A stretch of DNA of 55,862 nucleotides, from assembly GCA_964476585.1 (NCBI GenBank), contig CAYZBF010000012.1, positions 1 to 55,862 on the forward strand. The letters are read 5' to 3'. Made by a program: the position numbers and the translations under genes. The DNA comes from CAYZBF01 sp964476585 (GTDB taxonomy: Bacteria > Hydrothermota > UBA3072). The notes beneath the pieces are model-generated. The model had not been told where the DNA came from, ran no database searches, and saw only the letters and a program-made list of their open reading frames with translations. Positions 1-8,081 of this stretch are shown here, one piece after another. Position 1 is the first letter of the stretch. The number at the start of each line of letters is the position of its first letter.

Positions 1-1
1 A

Positions 2-109
2 GAATTTATCGCTCCTGTATTTATTATTCCAGGTGGAGACGAAATGAAAGCACTTGTCCTTGGTGCACTCAGGGTACTTAACAATGAAGAGAAAGCAAAG
101 GAATATTAG
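2..109 (+). CDS. buk: Butyrate/branched-chain fatty acid kinase, C-terminal 35 residues (partial)
   Basis: Only the 3' end is in the window; the frame is open to the left edge and stops at TAG 107-109. The tail reads FIAPVFIIPGGDEMKALVLG and ends ALRVLNNEEKAKEY, which matches the conserved C-terminus of butyrate kinases of the acetokinase family (a PGxDEM..L..GALRVL pattern). Butyrate kinase makes ATP and a free acid from an acyl phosphate. A phosphotransacylase gene follows 11 bases later, the usual buk-ptb partnership, which supports the call. Acetate kinase is the main alternative, but the C-terminal pattern fits Buk better. Confidence 0.8.
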   Translation, partial: EFIAPVFIIPGGDEMKALVLGALRVLNNEEKAKEY

Positions 110-113
110 GAGG
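108..113 (+). promoter_or_regulatory. Shine-Dalgarno AGGAGG that sets the ptb start
   Basis: AGGAGG lies at 108-113, overlapping the buk stop codon. The ATG at 115 is only one base away, too close to be used. The ATG at 121 is seven bases away, so translation of ptb most likely begins at 121 and not at 115. Confidence 0.7.
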
Positions 114-120
114 TATGAGG

Positions 121-1038
121 ATGAATCCTATAAGAAAACTTGACGAACTTGTAGAACTGGTAAAAAATAATCCATCCCGAAAACTCGCTGTGGCAAACGG
201 CCATGATCCACATACAATACAGGCAACATATAAAGCTGCTAAGGAAAATCTTGTGGACGTGATAGTAATCGGTGACAAAGACAGGGTTCTTAGCCTTGGT
301 TCTGAGCACAATCTGGACACTTCCGTCTTTGATATCATTGACAATCGGGATACAAAAGAAGCCGGTCGCATCGCCAGGGATATGGTCAAATCGGGAGAGG
401 CGGATATTTTAATGAAAGGCCTTATGCCTACGGATGTATATATGAGGCTCATTCTTGATAAAAAAGAGGGATTATTACCAAAAGGAAATATACTTAGCCA
501 TGTTGCAGTAATGGAGGTCCCCAGTTATCCAAAATTATTATTTATCTCAGATGTAGCAGTGCTACCTCTACCAGATCTCTCACAGAAGGTTCAAATGCTG
601 AAATATACAATTGAGGTAGCCCACTCATTTGGTATCGAAAATCCAAAAGCCGCAATACTTGCTGCCACAGAGAAAGTATCAGACAGAATGCCAGCAACAC
701 TTGACGGGGCAACAATAGCAAAGATGGCATCGCGAGGACAGATCAAGGGAGCCATCGTTGATGGACCGCTTGCGCTTGATATTGCAATAAATAAAGAAGC
801 CTGTGAAATCAAAGGATTCAAATCCCCAATAAATGGTGAAGCGGATATCCTGATATTTCCCAATATAGAGTCGGGTAATGTCTTCTTTAAGTCTGTAACC
901 AAACTTGCAGGGGGTTCTCTTGCTGCAATGGTAGTCGGAGCCAGCGCACCCTGCATACTAACCTCAAGAGCTGACTCGGAGGAATCTAAATTCTATTCAA
1001 TAGCAATGGCTGCCCTTATGGGAAACAGTAATGTTTAA
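121..1038 (+). CDS. ptb: Phosphate butyryltransferase (phosphotransacylase)
   Basis: A 305-residue protein of the phosphate acetyl/butyryltransferase family, close to the usual ~300 residues of Ptb. It exchanges CoA for phosphate on a short acyl group, so acyl-CoA becomes acyl-phosphate for Buk. Family features include the N-terminal VANGHDPHTIQA stretch, the central ADILMKGLMPTD block and the C-terminal PNIESGNVFFKSV block. It sits between buk and fabH and overlaps fabH by 8 bases, so it is translationally coupled. With the oxidoreductase downstream the natural substrates may be isobutyryl- or isovaleryl-CoA. Phosphate acetyltransferase is possible, but the buk neighbour argues for Ptb. Confidence 0.88.
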   Translation: MNPIRKLDELVELVKNNPSRKLAVANGHDPHTIQATYKAAKENLVDVIVIGDKDRVLSLGSEHNLDTSVFDIIDNRDTKEAGRIARDMVKSGEADILMKGLMPTDVYMRLILDKKEGLLPKGNILSHVAVMEVPSYPKLLFISDVAVLPLPDLSQKVQMLKYTIEVAHSFGIENPKAAILAATEKVSDRMPATLDGATIAKMASRGQIKGAIVDGPLALDIAINKEACEIKGFKSPINGEADILIFPNIESGNVFFKSVTKLAGGSLAAMVVGASAPCILTSRADSEESKFYSIAMAALMGNSNV

Positions 1039-2014
1039 GGTCAAGATAACAGGAACCGGTTCTTACCTTCCAGAAAAGGTATTGACCAATTTTGACCTTG
1101 AGAAGATGATGGACACATCTGATGAATGGATAAGAACAAGAACGGGGATAAAGGAACGCCATATTGCAGCAGACAACGAGGCAACAAGTGATATGGTTGC
1201 CAAGGCAGCAGAAAGAGCAATGGATATGGCAGAAATTTCCCCAAAAGACCTTGATCTCATTATGGTTGCTACTATTACACCTGATAACGCTTTCCCAGCA
1301 ACAGCCTGCTGGGTCCAGAAACACCTTGGGATAGACACTAATATACCGGCTTTTGATATAGGTGCAGCTTGCTCTGGCTATCTATATGGACTCATTGTGA
1401 CTGCTGGTATGATAAAAGCAGGAGTGGTTAACAGGGTCCTTCTATGTGGAGCGGAAACCCTAACAAAAGCAACAAACTGGGATGACCGCTCAACCTGCGT
1501 CCTCTTTGGAGATGGTGCAGGTTGCACAATAGTTGAGCCATCCGATGGAGATTCGGCAATACTTTCACATTTCTGGTGCGCTGACGGTAAACTTGGCAAT
1601 CTCCTAATCCAGCCAGCAGGGGGCTCCAGGATGCCCGCTTCTCATAAGACAGTCGATGAAAACCTTCACACTATATCAATGGAAGGGAATGATGTTTATA
1701 AATATGCAGTTTCAGAGATGAAGGAATCAGCAGTGGAGGCACTAAGGCGAGCAAATCTTACCGGGGAAGATGTGAACTTGTATATACCACACCAGGCTAA
1801 TCTAAGAATAATAGAGGCCACAATAAAGAGAGCAGGTATCCCAATGGAGAAAACCTGCGTAACAATAGATCATATTGCAAATATCTCTGCAGCAAGTGTA
1901 CCTATCTCTTTAGATGAAGTAGTAAGAGAAGGAAGATTAAATAGAGGAGATATATTGCTCATTACAGTCTTTGGTGGTGGATTCACCTGGGGCGGTGCAG
2001 TTTTAAAGTGGTAA
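1031..2014 (+). CDS. fabH: 3-oxoacyl-ACP synthase III (KAS III)
   Basis: A 327-residue FabH that condenses an acyl-CoA primer with malonyl-ACP to start fatty-acid synthesis. The catalytic triad is visible: Cys114 in DIGAACSGYLYG, His254 in YIPHQANLRI and Asn284 in HIANISAAS. The C-terminal FGGGFTWGG motif is present. It starts inside the 3' end of ptb (8-base overlap) and is followed 13 bases later by the oxidoreductase gamma subunit, whose GGAGG lies in the gap. Placing KAS III between an acyl-CoA-consuming kinase pathway and a 2-oxoacid oxidoreductase suggests that branched acyl-CoA made by the enzyme downstream is used as primer. Confidence 0.95.
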   Translation: MFKVKITGTGSYLPEKVLTNFDLEKMMDTSDEWIRTRTGIKERHIAADNEATSDMVAKAAERAMDMAEISPKDLDLIMVATITPDNAFPATACWVQKHLGIDTNIPAFDIGAACSGYLYGLIVTAGMIKAGVVNRVLLCGAETLTKATNWDDRSTCVLFGDGAGCTIVEPSDGDSAILSHFWCADGKLGNLLIQPAGGSRMPASHKTVDENLHTISMEGNDVYKYAVSEMKESAVEALRRANLTGEDVNLYIPHQANLRIIEATIKRAGIPMEKTCVTIDHIANISAASVPISLDEVVREGRLNRGDILLITVFGGGFTWGGAVLKW

Positions 2015-2027
2015 TAAAGGAGGTTTT

Positions 2028-2588
2028 ATGATAGAAATTAGACTTCATGGGAGGGGTGGACAGGGAACTGTGGTGGCAGCAAAGATTCTCGCAGATGCCA
2101 TGGCAATGGAAGGGAAATATGTGCAAGCCTTTCCAGAGTATGGAGTAGAACGCCGTGGTGCGCCTGTAAAGGCATTTATTCGAATTGATGATAGTATCAT
2201 CTATATTAAATCTCAGATATACGAGCCAGATCACCTGATTATACTTGAACCGGCACTTATAGGAGTTATAGATCTAACCTATGGATTGAAGGAAGGCGGA
2301 TGGATCATTGTAAACACGAATAAAAATCCTGAGGAGATGGAATTTGAGGGCAACTACAGAATTGCAACAGTTCCTGCTAAAAAAATTGCATTGAAACATC
2401 GACTAGGATCAAAAGCAGCCCCCATCGTTAACACTGCAATACTTGGCGGCGTAGTCAAGGTTCTTAATCTTTGTAAACTTGATACGCTGGTAAAAGCAGT
2501 GAGAGAAGGAGTGCCAATCAAAGAAGACGAAAATGTAGCGGCAACAAAGGAAGCATATGAATCGATAAAAGGAGGTAATGGTGCCTAA
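2028..2588 (+). CDS. 2-oxoacid:ferredoxin oxidoreductase, gamma subunit
   Basis: A 186-residue protein of the pyruvate/ketoisovalerate oxidoreductase catalytic (gamma) family. It opens with the family hallmark RLHGRGGQGTVVAAKILADA and contains the PEYGVERRGAPVKAF block typical of gamma subunits. In four-subunit enzymes this subunit helps bind CoA beside the TPP centre. It is preceded by AAGGAGG and overlaps the delta gene by 11 bases. Gamma-delta-alpha-beta is the classical order for PorCDAB and VorCDAB enzymes. The sequence alone does not decide between pyruvate and branched-chain 2-oxoacids. Confidence 0.92.
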   Translation: MIEIRLHGRGGQGTVVAAKILADAMAMEGKYVQAFPEYGVERRGAPVKAFIRIDDSIIYIKSQIYEPDHLIILEPALIGVIDLTYGLKEGGWIIVNTNKNPEEMEFEGNYRIATVPAKKIALKHRLGSKAAPIVNTAILGGVVKVLNLCKLDTLVKAVREGVPIKEDENVAATKEAYESIKGGNGA

Positions 2589-2904
2589 GAAATCCGATAA
2601 AAAGATAATATTCGAAAGGGTCAAGGATATGCCACCACTTGCAGTTTCTCTATATACAATGGACTATAATAAGACCGGAAGCTGGAGAAATGTCCGGCCG
2701 GTTATCAACTATGATAAATGTATAAATTGTATGATCTGCTGGAAGTTCTGTCCAGAACCTGCCATAGACGCCGAGAAGTTCGAAGAAGATGGAAAAGAGA
2801 AATACAGACCGGCAATCAACTATGAATACTGTAAAGGATGTGGTATTTGCTGGACTGAATGTCCTGTCGAAGGTGCCATCTATACGGAAGAGGAGGCGGA
2901 ATGA
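2578..2904 (+). CDS. 2-oxoacid:ferredoxin oxidoreductase, delta (ferredoxin-like) subunit
   Basis: A 108-residue protein with two complete 4Fe-4S motifs. Cys48, 51, 54 and 58 (CINCMICWKFCP) form the first set; Cys85, 88, 91 and 95 (CKGCGICWTECP) form the second. It carries electrons from the TPP/FeS core to external ferredoxin. The ATG at 2578 lies within the end of the gamma gene, with GGAGG at 2571-2575. Its TGA overlaps the alpha start as ATGA at 2901-2904. Confidence 0.94.
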   Translation: MVPKKSDKKIIFERVKDMPPLAVSLYTMDYNKTGSWRNVRPVINYDKCINCMICWKFCPEPAIDAEKFEEDGKEKYRPAINYEYCKGCGICWTECPVEGAIYTEEEAE

Positions 2905-4055
2905 GAAAGGTAATTATTGGTAATCATGCTCTTTCCTATGGTGCAAAGCTCGGAAGAGCTCAGGTGATAGCTGCCTATCCAATTACCCCACAGACAGAGG
3001 TAGTAGAGCTCCTATCCGAGATGTGTGCAAGCGGAGAACTTGATGCCAAGTTTATCAAGGTAGAGTCTGAGCATTCAGCAATGGCGGCCTCTATAGGCGC
3101 TTCTGCAACTGGTGCCAGAACTTTTACCGCCACTTCCTCTCAGGGGCTTGCGCTAATGCATGAAGTTCTACACTGGGCTGTGGGAGCAAGAACTCCAGTC
3201 GTAATGGGAAATATAAATAGGGCACTGGCCCCCCCATGGACAATATGGACTGAACAAACTGATTCCCTGGCGCAAAGGGATACTGGATGGATGCAGGTCT
3301 ATGCGCAGAATAACCAGGAAGTCCTGGATTCTATTATTCAGGCTTATAAGGTGGCAGAACAAGTTCAACTGCCAGCTATGGTAGTCCTCGCAGCTTTTGT
3401 GCTTTCCCATACTACAGAAACTGTTGATATACCCGAACAGGAAAAGGTTGATGATTTCCTACCACCATATGAACTTGAATATAAGATCGACCCGGATGAT
3501 CCCCATGCCTTTGGAGGGTTAACCGGACCAGATGGATACTTTGAATTACGATATATTATCCAGAAAGCTATGGAAGATTCTCTATCCAAATGGGCAGAAG
3601 TGGGAAGAGAATTTGGAGACCATTTCGGCCGTACATATGGCTTGGTAGAGACCTATAAGGTTGAAGACGCCAAGGAACTGATAATTTCCAGCGCTACACT
3701 TGCCAGCACAGCAAGGAGTGTGATAGATTACCTGCGGGGAAAGGGCAAAAAGGTAGGACTCCTTAGAATCAGAGTCTTTCGGCCATTCCCAGCAGAAACG
3801 GTCAGATCACTCCTTAGCTCTGTAGATAAAGCAATAGTAATAGACAGGAATATATCCTTCGGTAGTTCTGGTATCTTCTACCAGGAAGTAAAGGCTGCCT
3901 GCTATAATGAGAAGAATACACCCCCAATATTTGGGGTAATTACCGGGCTTGGAGGCAGAGATGTTGGAGAGAAGGATATTATAAATATCTATGAGGATGT
4001 AATGAAACAAGATGAACCTAAATCAGATATTATCTGGAAGGGAGTAAGAATATGA
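2901..4055 (+). CDS. 2-oxoacid:ferredoxin oxidoreductase, alpha subunit
   Basis: A 384-residue alpha subunit carrying the pyrimidine-binding and transketolase-C-like domains of this enzyme family. The N-terminal GNHALSYGAKLGRAQVIAAY and YPITPQTEVVELL motifs are characteristic, followed by KVESEHSAMAASIGAS. The open frame extends 14 codons further upstream. The ATG at 2901 is preferred because it overlaps the delta stop as ATGA, has AGGAGG at 2891-2896 and gives the normal N-terminus. The gene also overlaps beta as ATGA at 4052-4055, so all four subunits are translationally coupled, as expected for a stoichiometric complex. Confidence 0.94.
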   Translation: MRKVIIGNHALSYGAKLGRAQVIAAYPITPQTEVVELLSEMCASGELDAKFIKVESEHSAMAASIGASATGARTFTATSSQGLALMHEVLHWAVGARTPVVMGNINRALAPPWTIWTEQTDSLAQRDTGWMQVYAQNNQEVLDSIIQAYKVAEQVQLPAMVVLAAFVLSHTTETVDIPEQEKVDDFLPPYELEYKIDPDDPHAFGGLTGPDGYFELRYIIQKAMEDSLSKWAEVGREFGDHFGRTYGLVETYKVEDAKELIISSATLASTARSVIDYLRGKGKKVGLLRIRVFRPFPAETVRSLLSSVDKAIVIDRNISFGSSGIFYQEVKAACYNEKNTPPIFGVITGLGGRDVGEKDIINIYEDVMKQDEPKSDIIWKGVRI

Positions 4056-4927
4056 AACTGAGTATTCCTGAAGAAGAGGTAATGGGACAGGGGCACCTCG
4101 CCTGCCAGGGTTGTGGTGCTGCACTTGCAATGAGGTATGCACTAAAGGCAATAGGAAAGAATACTGTTCTAAGTATTCCCGCTTGCTGCTGGTCAGTAAT
4201 AGATGGGCCATTTCCCCATTCTTCTGTCAATATTCCTCTATTCCATACTGCATTTGAGGCAGCTGCTTCAACAGCATCTGGAATAAAGGCAGGTTTTGAG
4301 GTTCAGGGTAAAGATGTTAATGTAGTAGCATGGGCAGGAGACGGAGGAACCTACGATATCGGTATTCAGGCTCTTTCGGGTGCTGCAGAAAGGAATGATG
4401 ATATAATATATGTCTGCTACGATAACGAAGCCTATATGAATACAGGGATCCAGAGAAGTGGTTCGACACCCTACCTGGCATGGACAACAACGACACCGGT
4501 TAAACATCCAAAGGACAGGCCAAAAAAAGATCTAATCTCTATACTAGCTGCTCATAGGATTCCATATCTTGCAACTTGTTCTGTAGCCTTCCCCGAAGAT
4601 ATGATAACTAAATTCAAGAAAGCAAAGGATATCAAAGGAACTCGGTTCCTACTCATCTTCGCACCATGTCCCCCTGGCTGGAAATCAAACCCTGAGAATA
4701 CAGTTAAAATAGCAAGACTTGCAGTAGAAACAAGAATCTTTGCTCTTATTGAGGTTGAAAACGGACGGAACTGGAAACTCACAAAGAAGGTACGAAAACC
4801 CAAACCCGCAATTGAATACCTAAAGCTTCAAGGGCGATTCAGACACCTAACGGAAGATAATGTGGCCGTAATCCAGAAGAATATAGATGAAGAGTGGAAA
4901 ATTCTGATGGATAAGGTAGGGGAATAG
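4052..4927 (+). CDS. 2-oxoacid:ferredoxin oxidoreductase, beta (TPP-binding) subunit
   Basis: A 291-residue beta subunit. It has the TPP/Mg motif GDGGTYDIG from residue 96 through NDDIIYVCYDN, then EAYMNTGIQRSGSTP, as in PorB and VorA proteins. Cys18 and Cys21 (ACQGCGA), Cys45/46 (PACCW) and Cys206 (FAPCPPGW) are likely ligands of the proximal 4Fe-4S cluster. It ends the operon; the next gene has its own promoter-like sequence. Linkage to ptb, buk and fabH makes a 2-oxoisovalerate (VOR) role attractive, but a pyruvate enzyme is equally compatible with the motifs. Confidence 0.93.
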   Translation: MKLSIPEEEVMGQGHLACQGCGAALAMRYALKAIGKNTVLSIPACCWSVIDGPFPHSSVNIPLFHTAFEAAASTASGIKAGFEVQGKDVNVVAWAGDGGTYDIGIQALSGAAERNDDIIYVCYDNEAYMNTGIQRSGSTPYLAWTTTTPVKHPKDRPKKDLISILAAHRIPYLATCSVAFPEDMITKFKKAKDIKGTRFLLIFAPCPPGWKSNPENTVKIARLAVETRIFALIEVENGRNWKLTKKVRKPKPAIEYLKLQGRFRHLTEDNVAVIQKNIDEEWKILMDKVGE

Positions 4928-4984
4928 TAATAAAAAGGTTATCATATGCTTCTGCGCTTCATATAGATGTTGATTCGTATCATC

Positions 4985-5012
4985 TTGACTTCGATATATA
5001 ATAATATATATT
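4985..5012 (+). promoter_or_regulatory. Sigma70-like promoter for yebC-ruvCAB
   Basis: TTGACT at 4985-4990, a 16-base spacer and TATATT at 5007-5012. The expected start is near 5019, and GAGGAG and the yebC ATG follow at 5023-5034. Seen by eye only. Confidence 0.55.
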
Positions 5013-5033
5013 ACAGATTAAAGAGGAGCTTCA

Positions 5034-5780
5034 ATGTCAGGACACTCTAAATGGCATCGTATTAAAAGGCAGAAACAAAGTGAAGATCAGAAAAGAGGTA
5101 AAATATTCTCCAAGCTCTCTCGAAAAATTTCTGTAGCTGCTCGAAAGGGTAAAGATCCAGAGAAAAACAACGTATTACGTCAAGCCATCTCCGAAGCAAA
5201 GGTTAATAACATGCCAAAGGATAACATTGAGAGAGCAATCCAAAAAGGTAGTGGAGAGCTCCCGGGAATGGAATTTGTTGAGACAACCTATGAAGGATAT
5301 GGGCCTGGAGGAGTAGCCCTCTTTATTGATTGTGTTACTGATAATAAGAATAGAACGACGTCAGAAATTAGGCATATTTTAGAATCACATGGGGGGAAAC
5401 TGGGCTCAGAGGGATGTGTTTCATTTCTCTTCAAAAGCATTGGTATGATCATTGTAAAAAAGGGAGAAATCCCTGAAATGACTCTCTATGACACAGCTAT
5501 AGAAGCTGGCGCTTCGGATATAAAAGAAGAGGATGATGCATATGAAATAATTACAGAACCATCTGATCTACATAAAGTTATAGAATTCCTGTCGAAAAGA
5601 AACATACCTCTAGAGGAATACGAACTCACTTATATTCCAACCACGGAGAAAAATTTGGAGGGAAAGAAAGCACGGAAACTCTTAGGGCTCCTCTCTCTTC
5701 TTGAAGATATAGACGACACACAAAGAGTCTATTCCAATTTTAATATTCCAGACTCAATAATTGAAGAGATGGAATCTTAA
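5034..5780 (+). CDS. yebC: YebC/PmpR-family protein (TACO1 family)
   Basis: A 248-residue protein with the hallmark N-terminus MSGHSKWHRIKRQK, followed by KRGKIFSKLSRKISVAARKG and NMPKDNIERAIQKGSG. Full length for the family (about 240-250 residues). Members have been described as transcriptional regulators and, for some homologues including mitochondrial TACO1, as translation factors; this sequence does not say which applies. It is the first gene of yebC-ruvC-ruvA-ruvB, a common order, and has GAGGAG six bases upstream. Confidence 0.95.
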   Translation: MSGHSKWHRIKRQKQSEDQKRGKIFSKLSRKISVAARKGKDPEKNNVLRQAISEAKVNNMPKDNIERAIQKGSGELPGMEFVETTYEGYGPGGVALFIDCVTDNKNRTTSEIRHILESHGGKLGSEGCVSFLFKSIGMIIVKKGEIPEMTLYDTAIEAGASDIKEEDDAYEIITEPSDLHKVIEFLSKRNIPLEEYELTYIPTTEKNLEGKKARKLLGLLSLLEDIDDTQRVYSNFNIPDSIIEEMES

Positions 5781-5781
5781 A

Positions 5782-6261
5782 TTGAAAATTTTAGGAATTG
5801 ACCCTGGCCTCTCTACTACCGGAATCGCATTGCTGGAAGTAGATAATAGAATAAGGGTCCTTGGCTGGGAAATTATAAAACATACAAAGATTAAAGGGTC
5901 AAAGAGAATCCATAAGTATTATAAATCCCTCTCTGAAGCTATTGACAGAGGAAAACCAGATTTACTGGTAATAGAAACGATCTTTAAAGGCCCAAATACA
6001 GGAACCTTGATAAAATTAGGTGAATTAAGAGGAGCGTATTTACTCCTTGCTGAAATGCGGGGTATCCCGGTGGCCGAATTTACACCCCGAGAAATTAAAC
6101 AATCAGTAACAGGCTCAGGCGCTTCATCTAAAACTCAGGTCCGTTATATGATAAAAGCCATTCTAAACCTCACCGAGGATATCCCTCTGGATGTATCTGA
6201 TGCCTTTGGAACTATAATCTGTTATCTAAATAAAGGGGGTAAACTTGCTGGAATCCATTAA
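5782..6261 (+). CDS. ruvC: Holliday junction endodeoxyribonuclease RuvC
   Basis: RuvC resolves Holliday junctions by paired nicking. The four acidic catalytic residues line up with the E. coli enzyme: Asp7 (GIDPG), Glu65 (LLVIETIF), Asp137 and Asp140 (LDVSDAFG). The TTG at 5782, one base after the yebC stop (TAAATTG), is chosen because it gives the canonical MKILGIDPG start. An earlier in-frame TTG at 5761 would add seven residues inside yebC. From 5782 the protein is 159 residues, slightly short of E. coli's 173. Translation probably depends on reinitiation after yebC. Confidence 0.93.
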   Translation: MKILGIDPGLSTTGIALLEVDNRIRVLGWEIIKHTKIKGSKRIHKYYKSLSEAIDRGKPDLLVIETIFKGPNTGTLIKLGELRGAYLLLAEMRGIPVAEFTPREIKQSVTGSGASSKTQVRYMIKAILNLTEDIPLDVSDAFGTIICYLNKGGKLAGIH

Positions 6262-6793
6262 AGGAACCATACTGGGAAAAACAGAAGGAAAGATAGTAGT
6301 AGATGTCAATGGATTTGGATTTGAGATAAACACCCCTTTAAAAAATGCTTCTTGTAATACTGGAGACGAAATTTCCCTATATACCTATCTCTCAATAACT
6401 CAAAATGGAGTCGAATTATACGGTTTTAAGGAAAAGGAAAGCAGAGATCTATTCAAAACGATAATCAAGGTTCCAAATGTTGGGCCAAAGACAGCACTCT
6501 CTATAATATCAGGGCTTGGAATTCCTGGAATTAAGAATGCACTCAGTAACAATGACCCTCTGCCAATATCCAGGGTCAAGGGCATAGGGAGTAAAACTGC
6601 AAAAAGGATAATACTTGAATTAAAAGACAGATTAAAATTAACCACAAAAAAAGCACCTGAAGAAGCGCGAAAGGCATTAATGCACCTAGGTTTCTTAGCA
6701 GAAGAAGCAGATCATTATATAGAGAAAGTACTTAAAGATTCAGAGGATCTTACCTCAGATGAAATAGTAAAGAGAGTGCTTAAGGGATCATGA
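6245..6793 (+). CDS. ruvA: Holliday junction branch migration protein RuvA
   Basis: A 182-residue RuvA that binds the four-way junction and loads RuvB. The N-terminal OB fold begins MLESIKGTILGKTEGKIVVDV. Two helix-hairpin-helix motifs are visible: KVPNVGPKTALSII and RVKGIGSKTAKRIILEL. The C-terminal domain that contacts RuvB is also present. The start is a TTG at 6245 with GGGGG at 6235-6239, overlapping ruvC by 17 bases. The stop overlaps ruvB as ATGA. Slightly shorter than the E. coli protein (203), mostly in the flexible linker. Confidence 0.95.
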   Translation: MLESIKGTILGKTEGKIVVDVNGFGFEINTPLKNASCNTGDEISLYTYLSITQNGVELYGFKEKESRDLFKTIIKVPNVGPKTALSIISGLGIPGIKNALSNNDPLPISRVKGIGSKTAKRIILELKDRLKLTTKKAPEEARKALMHLGFLAEEADHYIEKVLKDSEDLTSDEIVKRVLKGS

Positions 6794-7809
6794 GAATAAC
6801 ATCACTCACAAAAAGCCCTTCAGAAGACCAGTACGAGAAAACTCTTAGGCCCAAAACATTTGGAGAATTTATCAATCAGGATAAAATAAAGGAAAATCTC
6901 AAGGTCTTTACATTTGCAGCAAAGAAAAGAAATGAACCCCTTGATCATATCCTCCTATATGGTCCTCCCGGGCTTGGGAAAACTACACTGGCCCATATCA
7001 TAGCGTTAGAAATGGATGTTGATATAACTGCTATCTCCGGTCCTGTACTTCAGAAACCCAGAGACCTTGCAGGAATTCTGACAAAATTGCAACACCGTGA
7101 CGTCCTCTTTATAGACGAAATCCACAGGATAAATAGAGATGTAGAAGAATACCTCTATCAGGGAATGGAAGACTACAGGATTGATATTATGATCGATTCA
7201 GGACCAAATGCAAGATCAATAAAGATAAACCTCCAGCCCTTTACACTAATAGGGGCTACAACCCGATCTGGCCTGTTGAGTTCAGCCCTCAGATCAAGAT
7301 TTGGATATATCCCAAGGCTATCTCATTATGCACCTACGGCTCTGAAAGTTATAATTCAACGTTCAGCATCCATTCTGAAAATAAACATAACAGAGGAAGC
7401 ATCCCGTGTGATATCCGAGAGGGCTCGCGGAACACCAAGGATAGCCAATCGTCTGATCCGTCGTATAAGAGATTTTGCGGAAATAAAAGGGAAAGGAAAA
7501 ATAGATACTGATATCACTCAATATGGACTCAAGCAATTAGGGGTTGACTCATTGGGGCTTGATATAATGGATAAAGCAATTCTAAGAAGCATCATCGATA
7601 AATTCAATGGTGGACCTGTAGGACTCAAAACCCTCTCCACAGCGGTGGGAGAAAATCCAGAAACTATAGAGGAAGTCTTCGAACCATATCTTATCCTAAA
7701 AGGACTTATTAAAAGAACATCACAGGGAAGAAAGGCAACCACACTGGCTTACAAACACTTCAATGTGCAGCCGCCAGAGAGATTGGAAGAGCAGAAGGGT
7801 TTATTTTGA
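6790..7809 (+). CDS. ruvB: Holliday junction DNA helicase RuvB
   Basis: A 339-residue AAA+ motor that drives branch migration with RuvA. Walker A is GPPGLGKTT (residues 58-66) and Walker B is VLFIDEIHR (about 105-113). GATTRSGLLSSALRSRFG carries the sensor and arginine-finger region. The C-terminal winged helix contains GGPVGLKTLSTAVGE. The gene starts within the ruvA stop (ATGA) and is the last of the set. No hairpin terminator is obvious in 7810-7872. Confidence 0.97.
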   Translation: MRITSLTKSPSEDQYEKTLRPKTFGEFINQDKIKENLKVFTFAAKKRNEPLDHILLYGPPGLGKTTLAHIIALEMDVDITAISGPVLQKPRDLAGILTKLQHRDVLFIDEIHRINRDVEEYLYQGMEDYRIDIMIDSGPNARSIKINLQPFTLIGATTRSGLLSSALRSRFGYIPRLSHYAPTALKVIIQRSASILKINITEEASRVISERARGTPRIANRLIRRIRDFAEIKGKGKIDTDITQYGLKQLGVDSLGLDIMDKAILRSIIDKFNGGPVGLKTLSTAVGENPETIEEVFEPYLILKGLIKRTSQGRKATTLAYKHFNVQPPERLEEQKGLF

Positions 7810-7872
7810 TCATTAATTTAAAAAAAAAGCAATAAATGAACAAAAATTTCAGAAAGCCTCAAAAATAATCAC

Positions 7873-7900
7873 TTGACAACGAAAAAATACTGTATAGAAT
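7873..7900 (+). promoter_or_regulatory. Strong sigma70-like promoter for the mglB-mglA unit
   Basis: A perfect TTGACA at 7873-7878, a 16-base spacer and TAGAAT at 7895-7900. The expected start is near 7907. An ATG at 7899 overlaps the -10 and so cannot be the start of the following small ORF. Confidence 0.65.
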
Positions 7901-7916
7901 GAAAAAAAGGGGATTT

Positions 7917-8081
7917 ATGGTTAGGGATTTGAAAGAAATATACGGGGACAGGAGAGGAGAACCTGTAAAAAAGGTAATTGCTTCCTTTTTGAGGGAAGAT
8001 CCAATCCATATAGGTGTGTACATTCATGCATCCCCTGAATATAAACCAAAAGGAACAGGAGTATCAGCAGTTGGGAGCTGA
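7917..8081 (+). CDS. Small hypothetical protein, 54 residues
   Basis: I do not recognise this protein. The ORF MVRDLKEIYGDRRGEPVKKV...TGVSAVGS begins at ATG 7917, with GGGG four bases upstream, about ten bases after the predicted transcription start. It is mixed charged and hydrophobic, without cysteine pairs or a signal peptide. Its last 11 bases overlap the proposed TTG start of the roadblock gene, so it could act as a translated leader that couples translation of mglB. It could also be a non-functional ORF. Homologues in front of other mglB genes would decide. Confidence 0.45.
   Translation: MVRDLKEIYGDRRGEPVKKVIASFLREDPIHIGVYIHASPEYKPKGTGVSAVGS

Noticed and set aside
115..120. ATG at 115 as the ptb start
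   Set aside because: It lies one base from AGGAGG; the in-frame ATG at 121 has a normal seven-base gap.
2859..2900. Upstream extension of the oxidoreductase alpha subunit
   Set aside because: The 14 extra codons lie in the delta gene, give an atypical N-terminus, and ATG 2901 has both AGGAGG and an ATGA overlap.
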